Below the pieces are notes generated by a model. That model did not search any database. It saw nothing but the letters and a program-made list of their open reading frames with translations, and was not told where the DNA came from. This document shows, in pieces, positions 1 through 5,947 of a stretch of 14,644 nt of DNA. Numbering within the stretch: position 1 is the first letter of the stretch; each line of letters begins with the position of its first letter. The position numbers were made by a program, and so were the translations under genes. This DNA comes from an uncultured Candidatus Melainabacteria bacterium (GTDB taxonomy: Bacteria > Cyanobacteriota > Vampirovibrionia > Gastranaerophilales > Gastranaerophilaceae): contig CAKVJR010000032.1 of assembly GCA_934754855.1 (NCBI GenBank), positions 1 to 14,644 on the forward strand. Reading direction: 5' to 3'.

Positions 1-1
1 A

Positions 2-51
2 TATGAAAATGTATAATATATTTGTAAATAAGAAATGGTTCTTGAAAAGGA
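2..51 (+). repeat. Left inverted terminal repeat (replication origin end)
   Basis: Positions 2-51 are identical to the reverse complement of 14594-14643. The outermost base differs: A here, G on the complementary reading of the right end. Terminal repeats of this kind flank genomes replicated by protein priming, where the terminal protein is covalently attached at each 5' end and the polymerase starts there. With a phi29-type polymerase in the window, this marks the molecule as end-to-end complete or nearly so. A TATAAT lies at 12-17, but there is no room for a -35 box, so I do not call a promoter. Whether the first base is the true end cannot be told from sequence. Confidence 0.9.
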
Positions 52-84
52 ACGGTCATAACATGAAAGTGAGGTAAAAATATT

Positions 85-363
85 ATGAGACAAGAATATT
101 TAGTAGAAGTATTTGACAAAGAAGAGGGTAAATATATATATTTATGTATTGGTGCATTTAATAAAAATGAAGCCAGGCGAAAAGCAAGCGTAGAACGTTT
201 TATACACGTTACAAAGCGACTAAAGAATAGAAGCGAAAAAAGCTATCGAATAGGAAAAGCTTATTCTCTAGCAAATGAAATAAAATATGATCGTTATGAC
301 GCAGATTATGATTATTTTGGTTCTGCTTTGTGTGTAAATGAAGGTGATATATATTTTGGCTAG
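85..363 (+). CDS. Left-arm early protein, short paralogue of the right-arm gene at 14038-14562
   Basis: Unknown function. The 92-residue basic, Lys/Arg-rich protein is clearly homologous over its first ~80 residues to the 174-residue protein encoded leftward at the other end. Shared stretches include EYLVEVFDKEEG, AFNKNEARRKA, KRLKNR, KSYRIG, NEIKYD and YFGSA. It lacks the ~80-residue C-terminal half of that partner. The DNA around the stop codon and the following ribosome site still aligns with the right copy, so an internal deletion near 330-350 is the likely cause. A GAGGT Shine-Dalgarno element sits 9 bases before the ATG, the same spacing as in the right copy. No membrane segment or known domain is visible. 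Its place next to the terminal repeat suggests an early host-takeover or end-related role, but that is inference. Confidence 0.75.
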   Translation: MRQEYLVEVFDKEEGKYIYLCIGAFNKNEARRKASVERFIHVTKRLKNRSEKSYRIGKAYSLANEIKYDRYDADYDYFGSALCVNEGDIYFG

Positions 364-381
364 AAAATGGGGGATATAAGT

Positions 382-663
382 ATGATTGATGAAATTGAGC
401 GAATTAAAAAAGAAGCGATTGAAACTATCAAGTCAATTTTAGGCAATTTTAATTGGTCGACAGATTATGAAATATCTGTTTATGTAGAAAATCAGATGGA
501 AGAAATTTTAATGCATATGGCATTATCAAAAGATTATAACAATGGCGTAAAACAATATTATTCTTGTGAGCTTTCAGCAGTTTATTTAAAATTAAAAGAA
601 ACATATAAAATTTTTGAACGTTCACGCTGGATATTAAATACATTTAATGCAATGAAATTATAG
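382..663 (+). CDS. Left-arm early protein, paralogue of the right-arm gene at 13733-14020
   Basis: Unknown function; 93 residues, predicted mostly helical. It aligns along its whole length with the leftward gene at 13733-14020. Shared stretches include VENQ, ILxHMxLSKDYN, KQYxSxEL, VYxKLKExYK and FERxRWIL. I place the start at ATG 382 rather than ATG 367, because GGGGGAT at 369-375 is a well-spaced ribosome site for 382 and the paralogue starts at the equivalent place. The gap from the preceding stop (18 bases) and the motif GGATATAAG before the start are conserved in the right arm. The two genes therefore travel as one unit that exists at both genome ends in opposite orientation. Confidence 0.75.
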   Translation: MIDEIERIKKEAIETIKSILGNFNWSTDYEISVYVENQMEEILMHMALSKDYNNGVKQYYSCELSAVYLKLKETYKIFERSRWILNTFNAMKL

Positions 664-725
664 GAAAGGGTAAAGGTGGACTAGAATGCATATAGGAAAT
701 AGCGGTTTAGTTTGGTTAAGCGAAA

Positions 726-891
726 ATGAAAAACATAGCTGTATTTAAAGGATATAGAAGTTATTTTGTAGAACGAACACACATTTGCAGTAATGCTTCT
801 GTTAGATTTACTATAGCGTCATTTGAAAAAACAAAGTGAAGCAATCAATTACGCAAGCAAGATAGCAGACATTTCAATAAAAGTAGACTAA
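726..891 (+). pseudogene. Small early gene, apparently frameshifted in an A-run
   Basis: An ATG at 726 opens a 37-codon frame (MKNIAVFKGYRSYF...) that stops at TGA 837-839. A second frame without its own start runs across 814-891 and encodes ...KQSEAINYASKIADISIKVD before TAA. Removing one A from the six-A run at 826-831 joins them into one plausible 54-residue protein ending in ASFEKQSEAINYAS..., so I read this as one gene interrupted by a +1 base. No strong Shine-Dalgarno lies before 726. A 20-codon ORF at 686-748 (MHIGNSGLVW...) does have one (AAAGGTGG, 672-679) and overlaps the start, so translational coupling is possible. No homologue of this gene is present in the right arm. The function is unknown, and the break could be real decay or a sequence error. 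Confidence 0.45.
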
Positions 892-907
892 GAAAGAGGT
901 AAGATAA

Positions 908-1081
908 ATGGAAGATATAACATTATCAAAAAAAGAAACAGCACCACAACAGATCATTGTTAATGATATAAGATATTTCATTATAAAAAAAGAATATGCA
1001 ACAATAGAAGTCATTCAAGACGCTTTATGCTTTGGTGCAAGTTTTATATGCTCAAATGGAAATATTTATTCAAATTTATAG
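908..1081 (+). CDS. Small early protein (57 aa), paralogue of the right-arm remnant at 13624-13717
   Basis: A short gene starting MEDITLSKKE and containing NDIRYFIIKKEY, ending at TAG 1079-1081. It has a good Shine-Dalgarno (AAAGAGGT, 892-899) 8 bases before the ATG. Its first ~30 residues match the reading-frame-corrected leftward ORF at 13717-13624 (MKDITLLKKE ... KIYYIIKK), which supports it as a real gene and extends the mirrored arms to a third gene pair. No domain is recognised; the protein is small and soluble. It is the last gene before the consensus promoter at 1092. Confidence 0.6.
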   Translation: MEDITLSKKETAPQQIIVNDIRYFIIKKEYATIEVIQDALCFGASFICSNGNIYSNL

Positions 1082-1091
1082 GAAAAAAGTA

Positions 1092-1120
1092 TTGACAAAA
1101 ATGTAAACAAGCGATATAAT
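1092..1120 (+). promoter_or_regulatory. Consensus sigma-A-type promoter for the replication operon
   Basis: TTGACA at 1092-1097 and TATAAT at 1115-1120 match the housekeeping consensus at all twelve positions with an ideal 17-base spacer. Transcription should begin near 1127, only ~20 bases before the gene at 1146, whose ribosome site (AAAGGGGG) lies at 1131-1138. It would drive the rightward p6-like, SSB, terminal-protein and polymerase genes early in infection using host RNA polymerase. Confidence 0.88.
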
Positions 1121-1145
1121 TATATTCAAGAAAGGGGGTATTAAA

Positions 1146-1394
1146 ATGATTAGAAAAAAAATCATTGTTACAGAATTAGTTTTTTTATCAACAAATATAA
1201 AAACTTATGAAACAAAAGAAATCTCGTTACAGATTTTGGGCAAGTCATCACAGCGTAAAATCAAAAAAGCAATCGCAGAATTTGATGTGCCTGATATTAA
1301 GCTTGTACAGTTAATTGCAGAAGATGAATTGTGCGAGACAAGGGAAATGGACTTAGAAACATTTATCAAAAACAGCAAAAAAGTAGAAGATTAA
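1146..1394 (+). CDS. Possible p6-like early DNA-binding protein
   Basis: The 82-residue protein is the first gene behind the strong promoter at 1092. In phi29 the abundant early protein p6 is about 104 residues, coats DNA as a histone-like protein, activates initiation at the ends and represses early promoters. The pattern here resembles my memory of p6: an N-terminal basic beta strand (KKIIVTELVFL), a central Lys-rich helix (SSQRKIKKAIAEF), then a strand and an acidic tail with DLETFIKNS where p6 has a similar LPVEKFL segment. The position upstream of SSB, terminal protein and polymerase is also that of p6 in the phi29 early operon. Identity is too low to be certain by eye. A structure-based or profile comparison with p6 would decide; otherwise it is an unassigned early protein. 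Confidence 0.42.
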   Translation: MIRKKIIVTELVFLSTNIKTYETKEISLQILGKSSQRKIKKAIAEFDVPDIKLVQLIAEDELCETREMDLETFIKNSKKVED

Positions 1395-1422
1395 AAATCA
1401 GAAAAGGAAAGAGGTAAAAATT

Positions 1423-1818
1423 ATGGAAAACAAGTACAAAGTTATTATTGCAGAAGTAACAGAGGGCAAAGAGTTAAATTTTAGAGAACGTGCTAGACTG
1501 GTGAAGTTAGCTGGTGAAAAGAAGATCGACAAAGAAATTCAGTTGGCTGAAAATGGAAAGTTAGTTATCAAACCCAACTACTACGCTATTTTAGACGTAC
1601 ACAATCCGTCAGCCGAAAACGAGGACTACAGTATTATGTGTTTTGTCTGTGGTGATGATCTGTACACCTCGTCATCTGAAACATTAAAAGACAGCTACTT
1701 AGAGTTGTTAGAACTTGCAAAAGACAGTAACGAAAGTTTAGATTTTCCTATTGAAATTTATGGTGTTCCATCAAAAAATTATTCGGGAAGAGAGTTTTTC
1801 ACATGCACGATAGCATAA
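1423..1818 (+). CDS. Probable single-stranded DNA-binding protein (p5-like position)
   Basis: 131 residues, between the p6-like gene and the terminal protein, which is where phi29 gene 5 (SSB, ~124 residues) sits. Such proteins coat the displaced strand during protein-primed strand-displacement synthesis. The middle segment (YYAILDVHNPSAENEDYSIM, then GDDLYTSSSETL) and the end (IEIYGVPSKNYSGREFFTC) have the alternating strand character of small OB-like phage SSBs. PSKNYxGRxF is a pattern I associate with Firmicutes phage SSB-type proteins. The acidic C-terminal tail of bacterial SSB is absent. The start ATG is supported by AAAGAGGT at 1409-1416. The parS-type palindrome begins 10 bases after the stop codon. 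Assignment rests on context plus weak pattern. Confidence 0.5.
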   Translation: MENKYKVIIAEVTEGKELNFRERARLVKLAGEKKIDKEIQLAENGKLVIKPNYYAILDVHNPSAENEDYSIMCFVCGDDLYTSSSETLKDSYLELLELAKDSNESLDFPIEIYGVPSKNYSGREFFTCTIA

Positions 1819-1827
1819 TTTAAAAAA

Positions 1828-1843
1828 TGTTTCACGTGAAACA
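1828..1843. promoter_or_regulatory. Perfect parS-type site (ParB/Spo0J binding palindrome)
   Basis: TGTTTCACGTGAAACA, a 16-base perfect palindrome identical to the bacterial chromosomal parS consensus recognised by ParB (Spo0J in Bacillus). It lies in the gap between the SSB stop and the Shine-Dalgarno of the terminal-protein gene. Six further copies occur in the window (5709, four at 8158-8263, 11566). Binding by a host ParB is inferred. As RNA it could also fold into a 6-bp hairpin with an ACGU loop just ahead of the ribosome site. Confidence 0.85.
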
Positions 1844-1861
1844 TATATGAAAGGGGTGACA

Positions 1862-2431
1862 ATGAGGGATAATAAAATATCATTATTATCCCTCTTTTTT
1901 AATATGACAAAAAATCAACGCTTGTACCAAAAAGAGATTGATCGAATAATGAGCGGAGTGTATAAAGCCAAAGGGCGTGGTTGGAATATTCCAGAGGGTT
2001 TTAAGATTGAAATGCCAAAGTACATTTCACAAAAAATGTTAAAAGAGATACAAGAATCAAAACCTAAAAAATATTACAAGGAATTTGGACAAACAGTTTT
2101 TTCAATAATAGATGAAATAGCAAGCAAGATTGAAAGCTTGACGAGGCGAAATGGAGCACCTCTAATCATAAATTCATTAGATGAAATAAAACGGATATTG
2201 CTAGATACGCTTTATGATAATTATAATTTTGATGATAATGGATATATAAAATATTTAAAAGAACCAAACACAGTTGATCGTTTAAACAGAGATTTTGACG
2301 ATATCGAGCAAGAAAGTGATGACATAAAAGTTCAAAAGTCATTTACAGACGCATATTTGATTTTAAACATGGGTGACATGGGCGGCGAAATAAACAGAAC
2401 AATTAATAAACTAGAAAGTATGATGCTATGA
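1862..2431 (+). CDS. Terminal protein (primer for DNA replication)
   Basis: 189 residues from ATG 1862. A terminal protein supplies the Ser/Thr/Tyr hydroxyl on which the polymerase places the first nucleotide and stays bound to the 5' ends. Assignment rests on its place: it directly precedes the protein-primed polymerase and overlaps it by ATGA at 2428-2431, as genes 3 and 2 are adjacent in phi29. The N-terminal pattern (RLYQKEIDRI then basic residues, then IEMPKY) resembles the phi29 terminal protein start. It is shorter than phi29 p3 (266 residues). ATG 1862 has a strong ribosome site (AAGGGGTGA, 1851-1859). However, codons 1-13 are made by a perfect hairpin terminator, and the domain-like sequence only begins at MTKNQRLYQ (ATG 1904, no ribosome site). 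The first 14 residues (MRDNKISLLSLFFN) may thus be a regulatory leader. I do not assign the priming residue. Confidence 0.7.
   Translation: MRDNKISLLSLFFNMTKNQRLYQKEIDRIMSGVYKAKGRGWNIPEGFKIEMPKYISQKMLKEIQESKPKKYYKEFGQTVFSIIDEIASKIESLTRRNGAPLIINSLDEIKRILLDTLYDNYNFDDNGYIKYLKEPNTVDRLNRDFDDIEQESDDIKVQKSFTDAYLILNMGDMGGEINRTINKLESMML
1864..1900 (+). terminator. Intrinsic terminator/attenuator embedded in the terminal-protein start
   Basis: GAGGGATAATAA (1864-1875) and TTATTATCCCTC (1883-1894) form a perfect 12-bp stem with a 7-base loop, followed by six T (1895-1900). This is the form of a rho-independent terminator acting rightward; there is no T-run on the other side. The 5' arm begins inside the start codon at 1862-1864. 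A ribosome initiating there would cover the arm, so translation could suppress termination, while poor translation would stop the transcript before terminal protein and polymerase. That regulatory reading is inference; the hairpin is seen directly. Confidence 0.75.
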
Positions 2432-4395
2432 AAGTTGCGAAAAAAAATATATATGTAGCAGATTTCGAAACTACTGTTTACGAGGGTCAGACAAAAACAG
2501 AAGTTTGGAGTTGCTGTATTTGTAAGATATTCGAAGATATGCCTTTGATTTTTGGCAACATAAAAGACGGAATGAATTATTTTGAAAGAGAAGCAAAAAA
2601 CAAAAATATAATAGTATATTATCACAATTTAAAGTTTGACGGCAATTTCATAATGTACTATTTATTGACAAATTCCAGCAAGTATAAGCAAGGTATAAGA
2701 TACGAACTTTCAGAAGATAATAAGGCTGTGCCAGTTTTCAAAAAAGATAAAGACCTTGAAAACGGCGAATATACTTATTTGATATCTAATAAAATGGTTC
2801 AATGGTATAGTTTAAAGCTTAAGATAAACGATCATATTATCGAGTTTAGGGATAGTTTAAAATTACTTCCTTTTTCGTTAAAAGAAATAGGGAAAAGTTT
2901 TGATACAAAACACAAAAAGTTAGAAATGGATTACAACAATCATTTTGCATCAAATTGCGAAATATCAAAAGAGGAAAGAGAATATATAATAAATGACGTA
3001 CTTTGCTTAAAGGAAGCGATAGAGATTATGGTAAATCAGAATCATTTGAAACTGACTATAGGCTCGTGTTGCATGAATGAGTTTAAAAACATATCGTTTG
3101 ATCCAATGTTGACATACGAGCGACTTTTTCCGCAACTTGACGAAATAAAAACGCCATTTGTAGATTTTGAAAACGCATATGAATATATCCACAAAAGTTA
3201 TCGCGGTGGTTGGGTTTATGTTAAGCCGTCAAAAGCAAGTAAGTTAATATCAAAAGGGTTAACTGCTGATGTTAATTCTCTTTATCCGTCAGTAATGCAT
3301 TCCGAAAGTGGAAACGCTTATCCGTGTGGCGTACCGACTTTTTGGAAAGGTAATAGCATTCCCGAGGATGCACAACGAAAAGACAGGTATTTTTTTGTTC
3401 GTTTTAAGTGCCGATTTAAGTTAAAACACAATCATCTGCCGTTTGTGCAAGTAAAAGATAGTTATATTTACAGAAGCACAGATATGTTAATCACTAGCGA
3501 TTTTTACGACAGAAAAACAAAAAAATACACACGTTATTACAGAGAAAAAGAAACTAATAAAGTAAAAGATACTTTTGTTGTCATGACAATGACGTGTACT
3601 GATTATAAACGTTTTTTAGAATTTTATGAGGTTTTTGACTTTGAGATATTAGATGGTTGTTGGTTTTACACAATCAAAGGTATCTTTGACTTTTATATCA
3701 ATAAATATAAAAAGATAAAAATGACTAGCACTGGTGCAGTCCGTACATTAGCAAAGCTTTATCTTAATAATTTGTATGGCAAACTTGCGACTGGTAAAGA
3801 TAGCTCATACAAGATAGCCTATCTTGATGGTGAAACAAAAAGCGTACAGTTTGAAACAGTTAACGAAGCTAAAAAACGTTGCGGGTATATAGCGTGTGGT
3901 TCTGCTGTTACAAGCTATGCAAGAGATTTTGAAATACGAACAGCGCAAGATAACTTTGATATTTTCGTATATGCGGATACTGACAGTATACATTGCGAGG
4001 GTGACGCAATAAAAAATATTCGGATTCATGATTCTGACTTTAATGCATGGAAAATTGAAAACAGATGGGTAAACGGATATTTTGTCAGGGCAAAAACATA
4101 TATTGAATATTGTACATTTAAAGATGAAAAAAAATGCACACCTTATTTTAATGTGAAGTGTGCTGGTATGCCCGATCGTTGCAAAAATCTTTTTATTGCG
4201 TCAATGACACAAAAGCAAGAAGATATTAAAAAACTAGGAAAAATTGACGCTAATGAAAAAGCATTTATAGCAAAAAAACGTTCATTATATGATTTCAATG
4301 TTGGTTTAAAAGTTCCCTCTAAGCTTTTTCAAAAAAGGATCGAGGGTGGGGTGTTATTGGTAAAAGGAGATTATGAAATGCATGAAAGATATTGA
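2428..4395 (+). CDS. Protein-primed family B DNA polymerase (phi29 type)
   Basis: 655 residues; replicates the linear genome from terminal-protein primers with strand displacement and 3'-5' proofreading. All hallmark motifs are present in order: ExoI DFETT (D12, E14), ExoII HNLKFDGNF (D71), ExoIII YIIND (Y186, D190), the linker YRGGW (258-262), polymerase motif A DVNSLYPS (D281), motif B KLYLNNLYG (443-451), motif C YADTDS (515-520, D517/D519) and KTY (556-558). The ~135 residues between motifs A and B hold the region of the TPR1 and TPR2 insertions specific to protein-primed enzymes. It is longer than phi29 p2 (575 residues). Its ATG overlaps the terminal-protein stop (ATGA), so translation is probably coupled, and its last codons overlap the next promoter. 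No motif residue is missing, so the enzyme looks active. Confidence 0.98.
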   Translation: MKVAKKNIYVADFETTVYEGQTKTEVWSCCICKIFEDMPLIFGNIKDGMNYFEREAKNKNIIVYYHNLKFDGNFIMYYLLTNSSKYKQGIRYELSEDNKAVPVFKKDKDLENGEYTYLISNKMVQWYSLKLKINDHIIEFRDSLKLLPFSLKEIGKSFDTKHKKLEMDYNNHFASNCEISKEEREYIINDVLCLKEAIEIMVNQNHLKLTIGSCCMNEFKNISFDPMLTYERLFPQLDEIKTPFVDFENAYEYIHKSYRGGWVYVKPSKASKLISKGLTADVNSLYPSVMHSESGNAYPCGVPTFWKGNSIPEDAQRKDRYFFVRFKCRFKLKHNHLPFVQVKDSYIYRSTDMLITSDFYDRKTKKYTRYYREKETNKVKDTFVVMTMTCTDYKRFLEFYEVFDFEILDGCWFYTIKGIFDFYINKYKKIKMTSTGAVRTLAKLYLNNLYGKLATGKDSSYKIAYLDGETKSVQFETVNEAKKRCGYIACGSAVTSYARDFEIRTAQDNFDIFVYADTDSIHCEGDAIKNIRIHDSDFNAWKIENRWVNGYFVRAKTYIEYCTFKDEKKCTPYFNVKCAGMPDRCKNLFIASMTQKQEDIKKLGKIDANEKAFIAKKRSLYDFNVGLKVPSKLFQKRIEGGVLLVKGDYEMHERY

Positions 4396-4421
4396 CATCT
4401 TTAACAAAAAAATGTTATAAT
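4392..4421 (+). promoter_or_regulatory. Consensus promoter for the packaging/virion region
   Basis: TTGACA at 4392-4397 and TATAAT at 4416-4421 are both perfect, with an 18-base spacer and TGT just before the -10, giving an extended -10. It overlaps the stop codon of the polymerase gene. Between the boxes lies a short inverted repeat, TAACA (4402-4406) and TGTTA (4413-4417), separated by six A, which could be an operator. Transcription should start near 4428, leaving almost no leader before the ATPase ribosome site. No phage activator binding site is recognised. Confidence 0.85.
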
Positions 4422-4442
4422 GTATGAAAAGAGGTGAAAAAA

Positions 4443-5495
4443 GTGAATGATAAAAAATATTATGATGGAAATAAGCTGTTGAATATGCTTGATATACATA
4501 AAAACAAACCAGAGATCATGATATCTAACACGAATAGAAGTGCTGGTAAGACAACATATTACACGCATTATATGCTAAAAAGATTTTTTAAGAAAAAAGA
4601 AATGTTTGGTTTTATTGTACGCAATAAAAACGAAATATATGACTATTGGCAAGGTGCTTTTTCTTCGGTTAGCGAGCTATATTATAGTGAGTACGAAGTA
4701 ATGCAAAAAAATAAAAAAGATTTACTTTTTTCTTCTCTCTATATTCGTAAAAAAGGAAATGCCGACTGGTCAAAATGTGGTTATATATTTCAGCTAAAAA
4801 ATGTAGACGCATTAAAAAAGTTTAGCAACCTTTTTGCGAATGTGCATTATGTGCTATTTGATGAGTTCCAAACTGAAAGTAACACATACCTCACTAATGA
4901 GGTTGAACACTTTATATCATTGAAAACTTCTATAAGTCGTGGCAATGGCTTTCAGTCAAGAGCTGTAAGGTTTATATTGTGTTCAAACTCATGCAGTTTA
5001 ATAAATCCGTATTTTGTAGAACTTGGCATATCTAGCCGTTTGTCACAAAAAACTAAATATATGCGTGGATCGGGTTGGGTGCTTGAAAGAATAACAAACG
5101 AATCAGCAAAACAAGCACAGCAAGAGTCAATATTTAATGCGGCATTTGGCAATAATAGTTATTTAACTTATGCTAATGAAAATGTTTATCTTGATGATGA
5201 TATTTTTGTTGAAAAAATGACTGGTAATAATAGATATGTTTGCACGATTAAGAGTGAAAAAGCATATTACTGCGTCAGATACTTTGATGACAGTAATGTG
5301 TACTACGTTGACGAAAATGTTGATTATGATTATCCTATTAAGCTGGTATCGTCAAAAAATTTACATGATTCCGACTTTGTGCTTGACAACAATGTAAAAA
5401 ACATGATAAACTGTTTGAAGGTTGTATTTGAAAAAGGTTTATTCCGCTTCAAAAATTTGCAAACGAAAAACGCAGTCATTGAAATGTTAAGATGA
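4443..5495 (+). CDS. DNA packaging ATPase (gp16-like encapsidation protein)
   Basis: 350 residues, close to phi29 gp16 (332). This family forms a ring on the portal and drives DNA into the prohead, in phi29 together with a packaging RNA. A P-loop is seen at SNTNRSAGKTT (28-38). The usual first Gly of GxxxxGKT is replaced by Thr, while GKT is intact. Walker B is HYVLFDEF (D140, E141). A later block ILCSNSCSLINPYFVELGI matches the segment after Walker B in gp16-like ATPases. I chose GTG 4443 over GTG 4434, because 4434 lies inside the ribosome site (AAAGAGGTG, 4428-4436), which is well spaced for 4443. Directly downstream is a structured non-coding stretch that may be the packaging RNA. In phi29 this gene sits at the far right end, so its position next to the polymerase is different here. 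Confidence 0.93.
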   Translation: MNDKKYYDGNKLLNMLDIHKNKPEIMISNTNRSAGKTTYYTHYMLKRFFKKKEMFGFIVRNKNEIYDYWQGAFSSVSELYYSEYEVMQKNKKDLLFSSLYIRKKGNADWSKCGYIFQLKNVDALKKFSNLFANVHYVLFDEFQTESNTYLTNEVEHFISLKTSISRGNGFQSRAVRFILCSNSCSLINPYFVELGISSRLSQKTKYMRGSGWVLERITNESAKQAQQESIFNAAFGNNSYLTYANENVYLDDDIFVEKMTGNNRYVCTIKSEKAYYCVRYFDDSNVYYVDENVDYDYPIKLVSSKNLHDSDFVLDNNVKNMINCLKVVFEKGLFRFKNLQTKNAVIEMLR

Positions 5496-5502
5496 AAAAA
5501 TG

Positions 5503-5662
5503 GTATCAGCAGAAGAATTATAGTGTTTGTTATCGGAAAAGGTTAGGAACGTTGAAAGATACGCTTTTCGATAATGCTTAATAGTCCAGTTAGGTAAAAG
5601 CACTAACTTCTGTGTCGATATATCAAGCGAGTTGCATATTTTTTATGTACAACTTGCTTGAT
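5503..5662 (+). ncRNA. Structured RNA candidate, pRNA-like topology
   Basis: The 255-base gap between the ATPase and holin genes lacks a supported ORF and holds four helices. Helix A: 5503-5507 plus CAGAAG 5510-5515 can pair with CTTCTG 5607-5612 plus 5617-5621. Enclosed by it are hairpin 1 (TTATCGGAAAAG 5530-5541 with CTTTTCGATAA 5564-5574, one bulged G, 22-base loop) and hairpin 2 (AGTTAG 5588-5593 with CTAACT 5603-5608, 9-base loop); hairpin 2 and helix A compete for about two bases. Beyond helix A follows hairpin 3, a 13-bp stem (5622-5634 with 5650-5662, one G-U pair), with no T-run after it. A closing helix enclosing two arms plus a 3' hairpin is the layout of phi29 pRNA (174 nt), and it sits beside the gp16 gene. 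I do not find a clear 4-base complementarity between the two arm loops, as needed for pRNA ring formation. Hairpin 1 has a self-complementary AACGTT (5549-5554). Confidence 0.45.
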
Positions 5663-5686
5663 TAAAATAATGATATGCACTTTAAT
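5658..5686 (+). promoter_or_regulatory. Weak candidate promoter ahead of the lysis genes
   Basis: TTGATT (5658-5663) and TTTAAT (5681-5686) are 17 bases apart and match the consensus at four and five of six positions. The -35 overlaps hairpin 3 of the structured RNA. It would give a leader carrying the parS-type site and the holin ribosome site. AT-rich intergenic DNA produces such matches by chance, so this is tentative. Confidence 0.25.
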
Positions 5687-5708
5687 AGTGTTTATTATAA
5701 ATAAAAAA

Positions 5709-5724
5709 TGTTTCACGTGAAACA
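5709..5724. promoter_or_regulatory. Perfect parS-type site (ParB/Spo0J binding palindrome)
   Basis: TGTTTCACGTGAAACA, all 16 bases matching the bacterial parS consensus. It lies 26 bases before the holin start codon, between the structured non-coding stretch and the ribosome site AAGAGGTG (5734-5741). It belongs to the same set as the sites at 1828, 8158-8263 and 11566. Confidence 0.85.
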
Positions 5725-5750
5725 TAAAAGAAAAGAGGTGTGAGAAAACA

Positions 5751-5939
5751 ATGATTAAGGATATAACAACGATTATCACTACACTTGGCTTTCCTATCGC
5801 GTTATGTTTAATGCTAATGTGGTATATCAAAGATTTGACTGAAAAGCATAAGAGTGAAACAGACAGCTTTGTGGATGCTTTAAATGCTAACACTATTGCT
5901 ATTCAAAAACTTGCTGACAATTTAGATAAAAAGGGGTGA
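5751..5939 (+). CDS. UviB/BhlA-type holin-like protein
   Basis: 62 residues with one N-terminal membrane segment (about residues 6-26, IITTLGFPIALCLMLMWYI), then a charged, helical, cytoplasm-type tail (KDLTEKHKSETDSF ... NANTIAIQKLADNL). This matches the BhlA/UviB family of small Firmicutes holin-like peptides, in which FPI...WYI and a C-terminal ...N..AIQ.L pattern recur. It would open the membrane so that the amidase encoded next can reach peptidoglycan. phi29 instead uses gp14 (131 residues). ATG 5751 is preceded by AAGAGGTG. The stop codon lies inside the next gene's ribosome site (AAGGGGTGA), so holin and lysin are probably translated together. Confidence 0.75.
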   Translation: MIKDITTIITTLGFPIALCLMLMWYIKDLTEKHKSETDSFVDALNANTIAIQKLADNLDKKG

Positions 5940-5947
5940 ACCAAAAA

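Noticed and set aside
12..17. TATAAT in the terminal repeat as a promoter for arm genes
   Set aside because: Only 11 bases lie upstream, so no -35 element can exist, and no proper extended -10 is present.
837..900. TGA read-through or alternative genetic code explaining the interrupted gene at 726
   Set aside because: Reading through TGA gives an unrelated basic frame, while the plausible continuation is in another frame; other genes use TGA, TAG and TAA as normal stops.
1092..1120. Palindromic repeats considered as a CRISPR array (together with 8158-8263)
   Set aside because: The 30-bp repeats at 8158-8263 have identical, not unique, spacers and a 16-bp symmetrical core, and no cas genes are present.
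2332..2625. Leftward open frame across the terminal-protein/polymerase junction
   Set aside because: Antisense shadow of two real genes; Phe/Ile/Tyr-rich translation typical of AT-rich reverse frames.
5622..5662. 13-bp hairpin considered as an intrinsic terminator after the ATPase gene
   Set aside because: It is followed by TAAAATAATG rather than a T-run in either direction, so a structural RNA role fits better.
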